A stretch of DNA of 64,000 nt from JACCTI01 sp038237435 (GTDB taxonomy: Bacteria; Verrucomicrobiota; Verrucomicrobiia; Chthoniobacterales; UBA10450): assembly GCA_038237435.1 (NCBI GenBank), contig JBBRYT010000009.1:1-64000 (forward strand), read 5' to 3'. The notes beneath the pieces were generated by a model, which worked only from the letters and a program-made list of their open reading frames with translations, was not told the DNA's origin and ran no database searches. Of the stretch, positions 16,835-24,843 are shown in pieces. The translations under genes were made by a program, and so were the position numbers. The number at the start of each line of letters is the position of its first letter. The stretch's first letter is position 1.

Positions 16835-17625
16835 CCCGCTAACCAACGATTTTCGTTTCTTTCCGGGGAAGAATTTTGCACTCGCAGGCGGAGAGCGCGC
16901 GCAGCCGAGGCGGCGAATTCGGCTGTGGGCGATTGGGCTTTTTCGTTCATTCCTGAAAGGACCTGGAGCAAGCCCCATCCTTGTCCGTGATAACGTTCCG
17001 TGTCGAGCACACCTTCACCTTTGAAATTCACATAATCGATCAAAGCATAACAACCGTCCGCTTTGCCGGCGAGGCGGTCGAACTCTTCCCGCACGTGAGC
17101 GCGTTCGGTGGGAGCTGCTGCGTCCAACATCTTCGGTAGCGATTTTTGCAGGCGCTGAATGAGGAAATCAATTTGCAGGTCAATCGTTCCGGCGAGGAAC
17201 CCGCGCAGCTCCTTCATTTTCGAGTCGCTGATCGCGGCGAGAAACTCGGCGCGACTTTTCCATGGGCAGGCAGATTCGCCGTTCGGGGTTGCGACCGATG
17301 GCAATTTCGCGCCACGATTTGCGGCGAAACGAACGAAGTCTGGAAAACTTTCCTCGAATGGGCCGCGGGCGCCACGCGGATACCAGATGAAATGGCCGAT
17401 GCCGAGCGAAGCGAAATTCTCGCCCGTATTCCAGGAAGTGAGGCCGGCGATCGTCCCGGCACATTCATTTTGCCAGACCTTGTGTCCGATGCGTTGTGCT
17501 TCCGTTTGGGACAGCGTGATCGCCTCGACTCGCAGTGCAGCGAGACAGACGAAGCCGCCGAGCAAAAATGCCCCTCGACGGTGGATCGATGCGCGTCTTG
17601 ACGGGCTCCGCTTCTTCATTAGCAT
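16801..17625 (-). CDS. Conserved secreted protein, family not recognised with certainty
   Basis: 274 residues with an N-terminal signal sequence (RRGAFLLGGFVCLAALRVEA). The conserved-looking core is 'WQNECAGTIAGLTSWNTGE' followed by 'ASLGIGHFIWYPRGARGPF' and later 'DYVNFKGEGVLDTERYHGQGWGLLQVL'. The early Glu in a W-x-N-E-C context and the GIGH segment recall lysozyme-like folds, but this is only an impression. It overlaps the start of a YkuD transpeptidase on the same strand, so a role in cell-wall maintenance is a reasonable inference. I do not assign an enzymatic function. Confidence 0.7.
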   Translation of the reverse strand: MLMKKRSPSRRASIHRRGAFLLGGFVCLAALRVEAITLSQTEAQRIGHKVWQNECAGTIAGLTSWNTGENFASLGIGHFIWYPRGARGPFEESFPDFVRFAANRGAKLPSVATPNGESACPWKSRAEFLAAISDSKMKELRGFLAGTIDLQIDFLIQRLQKSLPKMLDAAAPTERAHVREEFDRLAGKADGCYALIDYVNFKGEGVLDTERYHGQGWGLLQVLSGMNEKAQSPTAEFAASAARALRLRVQNSSPERNENRWLAGWLQRVHSYAN

Positions 17626-17682
17626 GCAGATTCCTTTTGCGCGGCCGCATCCCGTGGTCTCGAATTTCGGTCTACGTTTCCC

Positions 17683-18456
17683 ATGAAAATTTTTTGTTTA
17701 TTTACTCTGTCGGCTCTTTTTGCGGCTTCGATTTTTGCGCAAGACAATGCGCTCAAGGACGATCGGGACAAGGTTAGCTACAGCATCGGGCTCGATATCG
17801 GAACTACTTTTAAAAAGCAAGGCATGGACCTCAATCCCGATGTCGTTCTGCGTGGGATGCGAGACGGTCTGAGCGCCACCAAGCCGTTGCTGACGGAAGA
17901 AGAAATGCGAACAACGATGACGGAATATTCCAAGACCATGGTGGAAAAGCAGCAAACGGCCAATAAGGAAGCGGCCACGAAAAACAAAGAAGCGGGCGAG
18001 AAATTCCTCGCGGAAAACAAGTCGAAACCGGGCGTAAAGACGACGGCGAGCGGTTTGCAATACAAAGTTATCAAAGAAGGCACCGGGAAGATTCCGAAAG
18101 AAACCGACACCGTGGTGACGAATTATCGCGGCTCCTTAATTAGCGGCACTGAATTTGACAGCTCCTACAAGCGCAATGAACCGACCACCTTTCCGGTCAA
18201 TCGCGTGATCAAAGGTTGGACGGAAGCGCTGGGATTGATGAAGGTCGGTTCGAAATATCAGCTCTTCATTCCGGCCGAGTTAGCCTACGGGGAACGCGGC
18301 GCAGCTGCCGGTGGAATCGGCCCTAACGAGACCTTGATCTTCGACATCGAGTTGCTTGATATCAAGAATCCAACGCCTGCTCCGAGCGCAAGTCCGGCCG
18401 CGAAGCCAGAGGCGAAAGCTTCGCCGAAAGAGGAAGCCAAACCTGCGGATCGCTAG
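17683..18456 (+). CDS. Periplasmic FKBP-type peptidyl-prolyl cis-trans isomerase (FkpA/Mip type)
   Basis: 257 residues with a signal peptide (MKIFCLFTLSALFAASIFAQ). Residues about 22-110 form the FKBP_N dimerisation helices ('DKVSYSIGLDIGTTFKKQGMD', Lys/Glu-rich helix). Residues about 120-225 form the FKBP domain ('ASGLQYKVIKEGTGKIP', 'VTNYRGSLISGTEFDSSY', 'VIKGWTEAL', 'ELAYGERGAAAGGIGPNETL'). The tail is Ala/Pro/Lys rich. It assists folding of exported proteins. It converges with rsfS; the 11 bp between the two genes contain a copy of the dispersed motif, and a second copy (18322) encodes the Pro-Asn-Glu of the conserved IGPNxTL turn. Confidence 0.93.
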   Translation: MKIFCLFTLSALFAASIFAQDNALKDDRDKVSYSIGLDIGTTFKKQGMDLNPDVVLRGMRDGLSATKPLLTEEEMRTTMTEYSKTMVEKQQTANKEAATKNKEAGEKFLAENKSKPGVKTTASGLQYKVIKEGTGKIPKETDTVVTNYRGSLISGTEFDSSYKRNEPTTFPVNRVIKGWTEALGLMKVGSKYQLFIPAELAYGERGAAAGGIGPNETLIFDIELLDIKNPTPAPSASPAAKPEAKASPKEEAKPADR

Positions 18457-18467
18457 CACTCGTTAGG

Positions 18468-18815
18468 CTACTTGTCCCAGGCGAGCCGCGGCGCGTCGCC
18501 CCACAGATCTTCCAGGCTGTAAAACGTGCGCTTTTCCGCGTGGAAGATGTGCACGATCACTTGCATGTAATCGAGCACGATCCATTGGCTGGCCGGAAAA
18601 CCATCCACTGCTGCCGCGCGCGTGGCGTGATGTTGTTTCAATTGCGTCTCGATCTCGCCCGCGATCGCTTTCAACTGCGGCTCCGAGGCCGCGGAGCAAA
18701 TAACAAAAAAATCGGTGAAGGTGGAAATTTCACGCAGATCCAGAACGACGATATCTTCCGCCTTTTTGTTCGACGCCAGTTCGGCGCAGAGTCTGGCTAA
18801 CTTTTCCGAGTCTAT
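18468..18815 (-). CDS. rsfS: Ribosomal silencing factor RsfS, apparent ATA start
   Basis: Reads as a complete RsfS: 'NKKAEDIVVLDLREISTFTD' then 'FFVICSAASEPQLKAIAGEIE', 'WIVLDYMQVIVHIFHAEKRTFYSLEDLWGD'. Such proteins bind L14 and block subunit joining in starvation. No ATG, GTG or TTG lies in frame before residue 48 (TTG at 18674), which would remove half of the conserved domain. The best start is ATA at 18815, where it overlaps the nadD stop as ATAG, mimicking the usual ATGA coupling, and gives 115 residues, the normal family length. It forms an operon with nadD, as in many bacteria. An assembly error at this base would be the alternative. Confidence 0.85.
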   Translation of the reverse strand: MDSEKLARLCAELASNKKAEDIVVLDLREISTFTDFFVICSAASEPQLKAIAGEIETQLKQHHATRAAAVDGFPASQWIVLDYMQVIVHIFHAEKRTFYSLEDLWGDAPRLAWDK

Positions 18816-19381
18816 GTTGACGGTTCCCGGTAAAGCTGATGATGCGCGATGATTTCTTCCACAGCCGGCGGTACGAGATAACGAATCGATCGTCCACTGG
18901 CAACTCTCTTTCTGATTTCCGTGGCGGAAATATCGATGTGCCGCATGATCGTCGGAAAATCTGAGCGAATCTCACCGACGCCGCGATGCAGGACGACGAA
19001 CTGCGTCATCTCGCGTAATTCGGGGAAGCGGTGCCACGTGTCCAGTCGCGGCAAATTATCCGATCCGATCAGGCAGTAGAATTGGTCGTGCGGGTGGCGT
19101 TGCTTCAATTCCGTCATCGTATCGAATGTGTACGAAGGCGGTGGGCGATTGACTTCCAATTCGTCGAAACAAAATTGCGCTTCGCCGGCAATAGCCGCGC
19201 GCAACATCTCCACTCGCGTTGACGCGCCGGCGGACGTTTGCGTCGGCTTGTGCGGCGAGATTGCCGCAGGAACGAAAACGATTTCATCTAGCCCCAGTTT
19301 CTCCAAGGCCTCGCGCGCCAGAATTAGATGAGCGCAATGAATGGGATCGAAAGTGCCGCCGTAAACGCCGATCTTTTTCAA
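18812..19381 (-). CDS. nadD: Nicotinate-nucleotide adenylyltransferase
   Basis: Converts nicotinate mononucleotide and ATP to deamido-NAD. The TTG start at 19381 gives 189 residues beginning directly with the nucleotide-binding 'KKIGVYGGTFDPIHCAHL'. A GTG at 19414 would add 11 residues encoded by a hairpin and is less likely. Other signatures are 'FVPAAISPHKP', 'FYCLIGSDNLPRLDTWHRFPEL' and the C-terminal 'ISATEIRKRVASGRSIRYLVP'. The stop overlaps the rsfS start. Confidence 0.94.
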   Translation of the reverse strand: MKKIGVYGGTFDPIHCAHLILAREALEKLGLDEIVFVPAAISPHKPTQTSAGASTRVEMLRAAIAGEAQFCFDELEVNRPPPSYTFDTMTELKQRHPHDQFYCLIGSDNLPRLDTWHRFPELREMTQFVVLHRGVGEIRSDFPTIMRHIDISATEIRKRVASGRSIRYLVPPAVEEIIAHHQLYREPST

Positions 19382-19390
19382 TCCGACAAG

Positions 19391-19440
19391 GTAGCGCAAG
19401 CTTCCGGCTTGCACGAGCCACGCTGCAACCTCGAAGGTTG
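19391..19440. repeat. Two adjacent small hairpins, REP-like element upstream of nadD and nagZ
   Basis: Hairpin one has 6-bp arms (GCAAGC 19396-19401, GCTTGC 19407-19412). Hairpin two has arms CAACCT and AGGTTG (19426-19431, 19435-19440) around CGA. The first, with its GTAG lead, matches the sequence at 27718-27739 with 4 differences in 22 bases, so it is at least a two-copy family in this window. It lies between divergent starts and may be a dispersed extragenic palindrome. Confidence 0.55.
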
Positions 19441-19449
19441 GGCGACCTT

Positions 19450-20538
19450 ATGCTCGGCCAACTCCTCCTCACCGGCGTGCCTGGAACGGAACTGGATAGC
19501 GAAGCGGCCGCGCTTTTTCGTAGGGTGCAGCCGGGCGGATTCATCCTTTTCGGCCGCAACATCAGGAGCGCTCCGCAACTGCGGAAGTTGATTGATGATC
19601 TGCGCGATCTTTCGACCATCGAGCCCATTATCACCATCGATCAGGAAGGCGGCCGCGTTTCGCGTTTGCGTTTAATCGGCAACGAACCGCCGAACGCCCA
19701 GCAATTGCGCGACAGGAACGATCCAGCACTCGTTAGGCAACACGGCCAGATCACCGGCCGTTTGTTGCGTCTCTTTGGATTCAATCTCGATCTCTGCCCG
19801 GTGCTGGATATTTCTTTCGATGACGAAGCGGACAATTCTCTGCGCGGTCGCTGCTATGGAAAAGATGTCGAACAAGTCGTTAGGCTGGCGGGCGCTTTCA
19901 ATGATGCCTTGCGCGAAGAAGGCATCGCGAGCTGCGGTAAACATTTCCCTGGCTACTCCGCTGCACAGCTCGATGCGCATCACGACTTGCCGAAGATCGA
20001 TCGGACGCGCGGCGAATTAGAAGCGGATGAGATCGCTGTCTTCCGAGAGTTCGCAGGTCGCCTCGACAGCATGATGGTCTGTCATGGTTGGTATCCGACC
20101 TTCGACGCAGAAAAATTGCCCGCCTCGCTTTCGCCGCGCGTCGTGACGGAACTATTGCGCGACGATCTGGGATTCAAGGGCCTCATCATGACGGACGATC
20201 TCGATATGGGCGCTATTTATAATGAGTACGGTCTCGAAGAAACAATCCGGCTCGCGATCGCCGCCGGCAACGATCTCGCGATGATCTGCCACCGCGTCGA
20301 TCAAATTGGCGAAGGGCTTGGTATTTTAGAGAATTTGCCGCGGCTACACCTCGAACGAGCGATGAGCAGCGTCGCCCGCTTCAAAACAAACCTCGCGGCC
20401 CCGACGCAATTCTCCGAGGAAAAATTCCAGGCAATCGATGCTGAGATTTGGGATTTGCGCGTCGCAACCCTGGGCGAGGAAGGCGCGGCGCAACGAAGCC
20501 CGGAGGATGGCGCGCGTTCGCCCGTAGAAATTTACTGA
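19450..20538 (+). CDS. nagZ: Beta-N-acetylhexosaminidase, glycoside hydrolase family 3
   Basis: 362 residues from ATG 19450; the longer open frame upstream is antisense to nadD. GH3 hallmarks are 'PGGFILFGRNI', 'ITIDQEGGRVSRL', 'CGKHFPGYSAAQLDAHHDLP' (NagZ-type Asp-His loop) and 'GLIMTDDLDMGAI' with the nucleophilic Asp. It removes GlcNAc from anhydro-muropeptides in wall recycling. The neighbouring mpl-like remnant belongs to the same recycling route. It carries two motif copies (19730, 19877), both read as Val-Arg. Confidence 0.93.
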   Translation: MLGQLLLTGVPGTELDSEAAALFRRVQPGGFILFGRNIRSAPQLRKLIDDLRDLSTIEPIITIDQEGGRVSRLRLIGNEPPNAQQLRDRNDPALVRQHGQITGRLLRLFGFNLDLCPVLDISFDDEADNSLRGRCYGKDVEQVVRLAGAFNDALREEGIASCGKHFPGYSAAQLDAHHDLPKIDRTRGELEADEIAVFREFAGRLDSMMVCHGWYPTFDAEKLPASLSPRVVTELLRDDLGFKGLIMTDDLDMGAIYNEYGLEETIRLAIAAGNDLAMICHRVDQIGEGLGILENLPRLHLERAMSSVARFKTNLAAPTQFSEEKFQAIDAEIWDLRVATLGEEGAAQRSPEDGARSPVEIY

Positions 20539-20551
20539 CGTAGTTCCGGTC

Positions 20552-20999
20552 GTAAAAATTATTATCACGAATAACCGTCTCGATTTGCGTGGTGGTGCCG
20601 AGATGTTCGTGCGCGATTTGGCCCGTGCCCTGCAGGCGCGCGGTCACGTTGTTTTCGCCTACAGCAGCGATCTCGGCGAGGGAGAGCGTCTGCTGGAGAG
20701 CGATGTCCTGGGCGTATCCACGGACCTGGAAAAATTGCCGTTCCAGCCCGACATCATTCACGCGCAACATCATCTCGACGCCATGACGGCGTTGACCGCG
20801 CTGCCGGGCGTGCCCGCACTTTATCATTGTCACGGCGCCGTCTGGCGCGAAGCCGTCCCGAAACATCCGCGCATTTACCACTACCTCGCCATGTCGCGCA
20901 CACTGGCCGAGCGCATCATGGTTGAATCAAATATTGCCGCGGACGATATCACGCTTTGGTGGAACACAGTCGACACCGCGCGTTTTCGCACGGTGCGTG
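20552..20999 (+). pseudogene. Truncated GT4-type glycosyltransferase (N-terminal half only)
   Basis: About 150 codons of a GT-B glycosyltransferase N-domain: 'KIIITNNRLDLRGGAE', 'VRDLARALQARGHVVFAYS', 'LPFQPDIIHAQHHLDAM', 'ALYHCHGAVWRE', 'YLAMSRTLAERIM', 'WNTVDTARF'. The expected start codon position before KIIITNN reads GTA and is not a normal start; the first usable one (TTG 20585) would drop the first beta strand. The similarity stops abruptly at about 20999. The frame then continues only as an antisense shadow of an mpl-like gene. The whole C-terminal (nucleotide-sugar-binding) domain is missing, so it is almost surely inactive. Confidence 0.75.
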
Positions 21000-21391
21000 A
21001 ATTCCAAAATCCACGTGAGCATTGCGGTCGTGGTTGTTTTGCCAACACCACCGACAACAACCGCGTTACGCGAAGGCGTGAGAAATTCCTCGCGCAAAAA
21101 TTCCGGAAACGAACGATGCGGAAGGCCGCGTCGGGCCGCCTCGATAAGCTCAAGGTTATCGGCGTTGACGCGTTTACCGACAATCACGAGATCGGCTTCC
21201 GCTGGAATATTGCTCGCGCGGTAGGGAGTGCGGATGCGCAGTCCGCGGCGATTCAACTCGTTAGGCATCGCGCCGTAGCATTGCTCGTCCGACCCGGTCA
21301 CGCTCCAGCCTTCAGCGAGCAAGGCCGCGGCGATCCCGCCCATGGCTTTGCCGCAAACACCGATGAAATGAAGATGTGGTCGCGTTTTCAC
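21000..21391 (-). pseudogene. mpl: Truncated Mpl/MurC-type ligase (N-terminal part only)
   Basis: From GTG 21391 the protein reads 'HLHFIGVCGKAMGGIAAALL', 'TGSDEQCYGAMPNELNRRGL', 'ADLVIVGKRVNADNLEL', 'RSFPEFLREEFL', then 'GVGKTTTTAMLTWILE', which is the N-terminal domain of UDP-N-acetylmuramate:L-alanyl-gamma-D-glutamyl-meso-DAP ligase. The similarity ends at TWILE (about 21000), where it meets the truncated glycosyltransferase. The central ATPase and C-terminal domains are missing. The P-loop reads GGVGKTT in place of the usual AGTHGKTT, one residue short, another sign of decay or divergence. Confidence 0.75.
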
Positions 21392-21489
21392 AAAAGACCG
21401 CGCACTTATAGCGATTCGGCGGGCGGTGTCGAGCAATTGAGTGAGGCAATTTGTATTGCCGATCCCCTCGATTCCACCTAGCAAAGCGC

Positions 21490-24063
21490 ATGCGGACCTT
21501 GCGCGGACGAAGGGGTAATTTTGCGGCTGTATTTTTCTTGGTGACGGGCTTTACGCTCCTCGGGATTTCGTTTTGGCCGAAGGCTGAAAAGGAAGAGCGG
21601 GATGCGCAGCGCCGCCGCGCGGAATGGTTTTATCGTCAGCGCGCGTTTCCCCATCAATTGGTCCCGGCGGGCGCGCGGCAGCGTGCTCTGCAGCAGCTCG
21701 AGCAAAAGGTTATGGCGGAAAAATCTGCTCGTGCGTTGGATTCATTTTCCACCGCAGCGGCGGACCCTTCCTGGGTTTTCGTCGGCCCGCGGCCAATTCA
21801 ATCACCATATTCCGCGCCGATTGTTTCCGGCCGGGTAAGCGCGATTGCCATTGATCCACGCAACGTCAACGTCGCTTATCTGGGTGGCGCGCAGGGCGGT
21901 GTTTGGAAAACGACGAACGGCGGCACGTCTTGGACGCCGATGACCGACACGCAAGCTTCCACCGCCATCGGTGCGATTGCGCTTTCGCCGACGAGCCCGG
22001 ACACCGTTTATGTCGGAACGGGTGAGGAAAGTTTCGGCGGCGATTGTTACTACGGCGCGGGCATTCTCAAATCGATCGATGGCGGTAATAATTGGACGCA
22101 CATCTGCGGACCATTCTGCGGGCCGATAGCGCCCGATCAATTTTACGGCGGCGGCGCGCGTATCGGCGATCTTTCCGTTCATCCCACGAACGACCAGGTT
22201 CTTTTGGCTGCAGTCCAGTTGGTCTTCGGCGATGGCATTTATCGTTCGAGCGATGGCGGGAATTCCTGGACCTCGGTCCTTTCCGGCAATCCCGGGATTT
22301 CGGTTATGTTCGATCCGACCAATGGGAACATTGCCTACGCCTCGTTAGGCGGATCTTTCCCCGGCGGAACCGAAGGCGTTTATCGATCAAGCGATGCCGG
22401 GCAAACTTGGACACCAATCAATGGGAGCGGCGCGAATGTTCTAACTCTCGGCACGGCGGGTCGCATCACTCTCGTCATGGCGCGGTCCAACACCGCCACT
22501 TTGTTTGCCGGAATCGCCGACGTGAATACAGGCGATTTGGTCGGCATGTTCAAAACTACCGACAGCGGCAACAACTGGACTCAGCTTTCGTTCACGCCCG
22601 ATTACTGCACGCCGCTGTGCGGTTACAGCAACGTCCTCGCTGTGCAGCCGACGAATCCCAATGTCGTTTTCGCGGGGGGCGCATTCAGCACCACGCTGGT
22701 GCGTTCGCTCGATGGCGGGAACACATGGGCCACGCTGCAATCGGCGGAAAATTTTGGCTTCGTGCACTCGGACGTGCACGCGCTCACGTTCTTTCCCGAT
22801 GGAAACACACTTTATCTCGGGAGCGATGGCGGTGCTTACGTCACGACGCAAATCACCGCGAGCAATCCTTCCTTCACTGCGCTCAACAACACACTCGGGC
22901 TTACGCAATTTTATCCCGGCCTCACGATGCATCCGACCGATCCGCGCATCGCCATCGGCGGCACACAGGATAACGGCACCGTGCTTTTCTCCGGCAACAC
23001 GATGTGGAACGAAGTCGTCTGCGGCGATGGCGCTTATACCGCGATCGATTTCAACAATCCCTCCACCATCTACGCCGGATGTCAGGAGATCTATCTCATC
23101 AAATCCACCGCAGGCGGCGCCTTCAACACCTGGGGTTCAATTAATAATGGCATCGATACTTCCGATCGCGTCGATTTCATTCCGCCGCTGATCATGGACC
23201 CGTCGAATTCGCAGCAGCTTTATTTCGCAACCGATCGCGTTTACCAAACGATTGACGGCGCGGCCAATTGGAACGCCATTTCGCCCGACCTCACCACCGG
23301 CGATAGTTTCTTCGGCGTCATCAGCACGATCGCGGTCGCGCCGAGCGATGCCAACACAGTTTACGCCGGCACCTTGGACGCACGCGTGCAGGTCACAACT
23401 AACGCCGGCCCGTCGGCCACATGGACAGATGTCAGCGCTGGCTTACCCGGACGGGTCATCACGCATGTCGAAGTGGACGCGGGTCATTCCACTACCGCCT
23501 ATGTTTCCTTCAGTGGGTTCACGGGCTTCGACGATCAGCTCGGTCACATTTTCAAAACCACCAACGGAGGTTCCAGTTGGACAGATATCAGCGGCGATTT
23601 ACCAAACGTGCCGGTGAATTTTTTCGTGACCGTGCCCGATGCACCGAACACGCTTTTCGTCGGCACCGATGTCGGCGTTCTCTACACCACGAACGGCGGG
23701 ACGAACTGGACTTCGCTGGTCGATGGATTGCCGCGCGTCGCGGTCTTCGGATTAACCCTGCAGAGTTCCACACGAATCCTGCGCGCCTCCACCCACGGTC
23801 GCGGCGCGTGGGACATCAACATCACCAGCATCGCGCCGCCGATTGTGAAATTTGTTTCCGTCACCCGCGCCGCCGCGCACACCATCCATCTGCAAGGCCG
23901 CGGCGTGCCCAGTTCGCTCCATAGTCTGCAATCTTCCGCCAGTCTCAGCGCCGGTAGTTTCACCACGCTCACGTCCCTTACACCGGATGCGAGCGGCGCT
24001 TTCACCTTCGACGACTCGAATGCGACCGCGACGAAGAAATTTTACCGGCTGAAATATCCCTGA
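21490..24063 (+). CDS. Large exported BNR/Asp-box (sortilin-like) beta-propeller protein
   Basis: 857 residues from ATG 21490. An N-terminal membrane anchor or signal (FAAVFFLVTGFTLLGISFW) is followed by repeated propeller blades with Asp-box-type motifs: 'GGVWKTTNGGTSWTPM', 'LKSIDGGNNWTHI', 'YRSSDGGNSWTSV', 'YRSSDAGQTWTPI', 'FKTTDSGNNWTQL', 'VRSLDGGNTWATL', 'FKTTNGGSSWTDI', 'LYTTNGGTNWTSL'. The last 90 residues form a small C-terminal module ending 'KKFYRLKYP', related to the '(E)RFYRV' ends of other secreted proteins here. It is likely on the cell surface or secreted; binding partner unknown. Confidence 0.88.
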   Translation: MRTLRGRRGNFAAVFFLVTGFTLLGISFWPKAEKEERDAQRRRAEWFYRQRAFPHQLVPAGARQRALQQLEQKVMAEKSARALDSFSTAAADPSWVFVGPRPIQSPYSAPIVSGRVSAIAIDPRNVNVAYLGGAQGGVWKTTNGGTSWTPMTDTQASTAIGAIALSPTSPDTVYVGTGEESFGGDCYYGAGILKSIDGGNNWTHICGPFCGPIAPDQFYGGGARIGDLSVHPTNDQVLLAAVQLVFGDGIYRSSDGGNSWTSVLSGNPGISVMFDPTNGNIAYASLGGSFPGGTEGVYRSSDAGQTWTPINGSGANVLTLGTAGRITLVMARSNTATLFAGIADVNTGDLVGMFKTTDSGNNWTQLSFTPDYCTPLCGYSNVLAVQPTNPNVVFAGGAFSTTLVRSLDGGNTWATLQSAENFGFVHSDVHALTFFPDGNTLYLGSDGGAYVTTQITASNPSFTALNNTLGLTQFYPGLTMHPTDPRIAIGGTQDNGTVLFSGNTMWNEVVCGDGAYTAIDFNNPSTIYAGCQEIYLIKSTAGGAFNTWGSINNGIDTSDRVDFIPPLIMDPSNSQQLYFATDRVYQTIDGAANWNAISPDLTTGDSFFGVISTIAVAPSDANTVYAGTLDARVQVTTNAGPSATWTDVSAGLPGRVITHVEVDAGHSTTAYVSFSGFTGFDDQLGHIFKTTNGGSSWTDISGDLPNVPVNFFVTVPDAPNTLFVGTDVGVLYTTNGGTNWTSLVDGLPRVAVFGLTLQSSTRILRASTHGRGAWDINITSIAPPIVKFVSVTRAAAHTIHLQGRGVPSSLHSLQSSASLSAGSFTTLTSLTPDASGAFTFDDSNATATKKFYRLKYP

Positions 24064-24133
24064 GCCACGACGATCGCTTACCTAAACGCGCCGCATAATT
24101 GACGCGCTGCAAGGCAGCCCATAACCTTCGCGC

Positions 24134-24838
24134 GTGCAGCCGGAACTCGAGCAATTGCTCATCCTTCAGGATCGCGAACAGAAGATCCGACATATTCGCG
24201 CCGAGGTGAAATCATTGCCGCTGCAGCGCGCGCAATTGGAGAATCAAATCGCGGCCGGCGCCGCCGGTCTGGAAGCGTTGAAACAAAAAGCGATGCAAGT
24301 CGAAGTGGACCGCAAGAGGATGGAACTCGATGTCGGCACACGCACGGAATCGATCAATCGGCTGAAGACGCAGCAGTACGAAACGCGCAAGAACGACGAG
24401 TTCCGTGCCATTGGAAACGAGATTGAGCGTTACGAAAAAGAGATCCAGCAGATTGAGGATCAGGAACTCGAACTGATGGTTCAGGTCGACAAGCTGAAGG
24501 CGGAAGTCGCGGTCGAGGAAAAAAAATCGGCTGGCGCGAATGAATCGTTCGCACGGCAAAAGGCTGATCTGGATAGCAAAGACAAAGCGCTCGAGGTTCG
24601 CCTGGAAGAATTAATGAAGGAGCGGGCGGAGATCGCCGGCAAGATCGACGAAGATCTGCTCAGCCGTTTCGAACGAATGATCGCCAGCAAAGGCGACGCG
24701 GCCGTCGTTGCCCTCGAGCATGAAGTCTGCACAGGATGTCACATGAAGATCACCGCGCAGACCGTGCATCGCGTGAAGAGCAAAAAGGAGATCGTCAGTT
24801 GCGAACAGTGTGGGCGGATTCTCTACAGCGACGAATAA
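24134..24838 (+). CDS. Coiled-coil protein with C4 zinc ribbon (COG1579 type)
   Basis: 234 residues starting with GTG. Residues about 20-190 are a long, charged coiled coil ('LPLQRAQLENQIAAG', 'LKTQQYETRKNDEFRAIGNEIERYEKEI'). The C-terminus holds a zinc ribbon C-x2-C...C-x2-C ('VCTGCHMKITAQTV', 'IVSCEQCGRILYSDE'). The architecture matches the CT398/COG1579 family, linked in other bacteria to secretion or flagellar-type assembly or to nucleic-acid binding, without a settled role. It converges with the following large gene with a 5-bp gap. Confidence 0.88.
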   Translation: MQPELEQLLILQDREQKIRHIRAEVKSLPLQRAQLENQIAAGAAGLEALKQKAMQVEVDRKRMELDVGTRTESINRLKTQQYETRKNDEFRAIGNEIERYEKEIQQIEDQELELMVQVDKLKAEVAVEEKKSAGANESFARQKADLDSKDKALEVRLEELMKERAEIAGKIDEDLLSRFERMIASKGDAAVVALEHEVCTGCHMKITAQTVHRVKSKKEIVSCEQCGRILYSDE

Positions 24839-24843
24839 CGGTG

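Noticed and set aside
20995..21005. The GAATTC at the GT/mpl junction as proof of a cloning chimera
   Set aside because: A single hexamer match can occur by chance; recorded only as an alternative in the junction finding.
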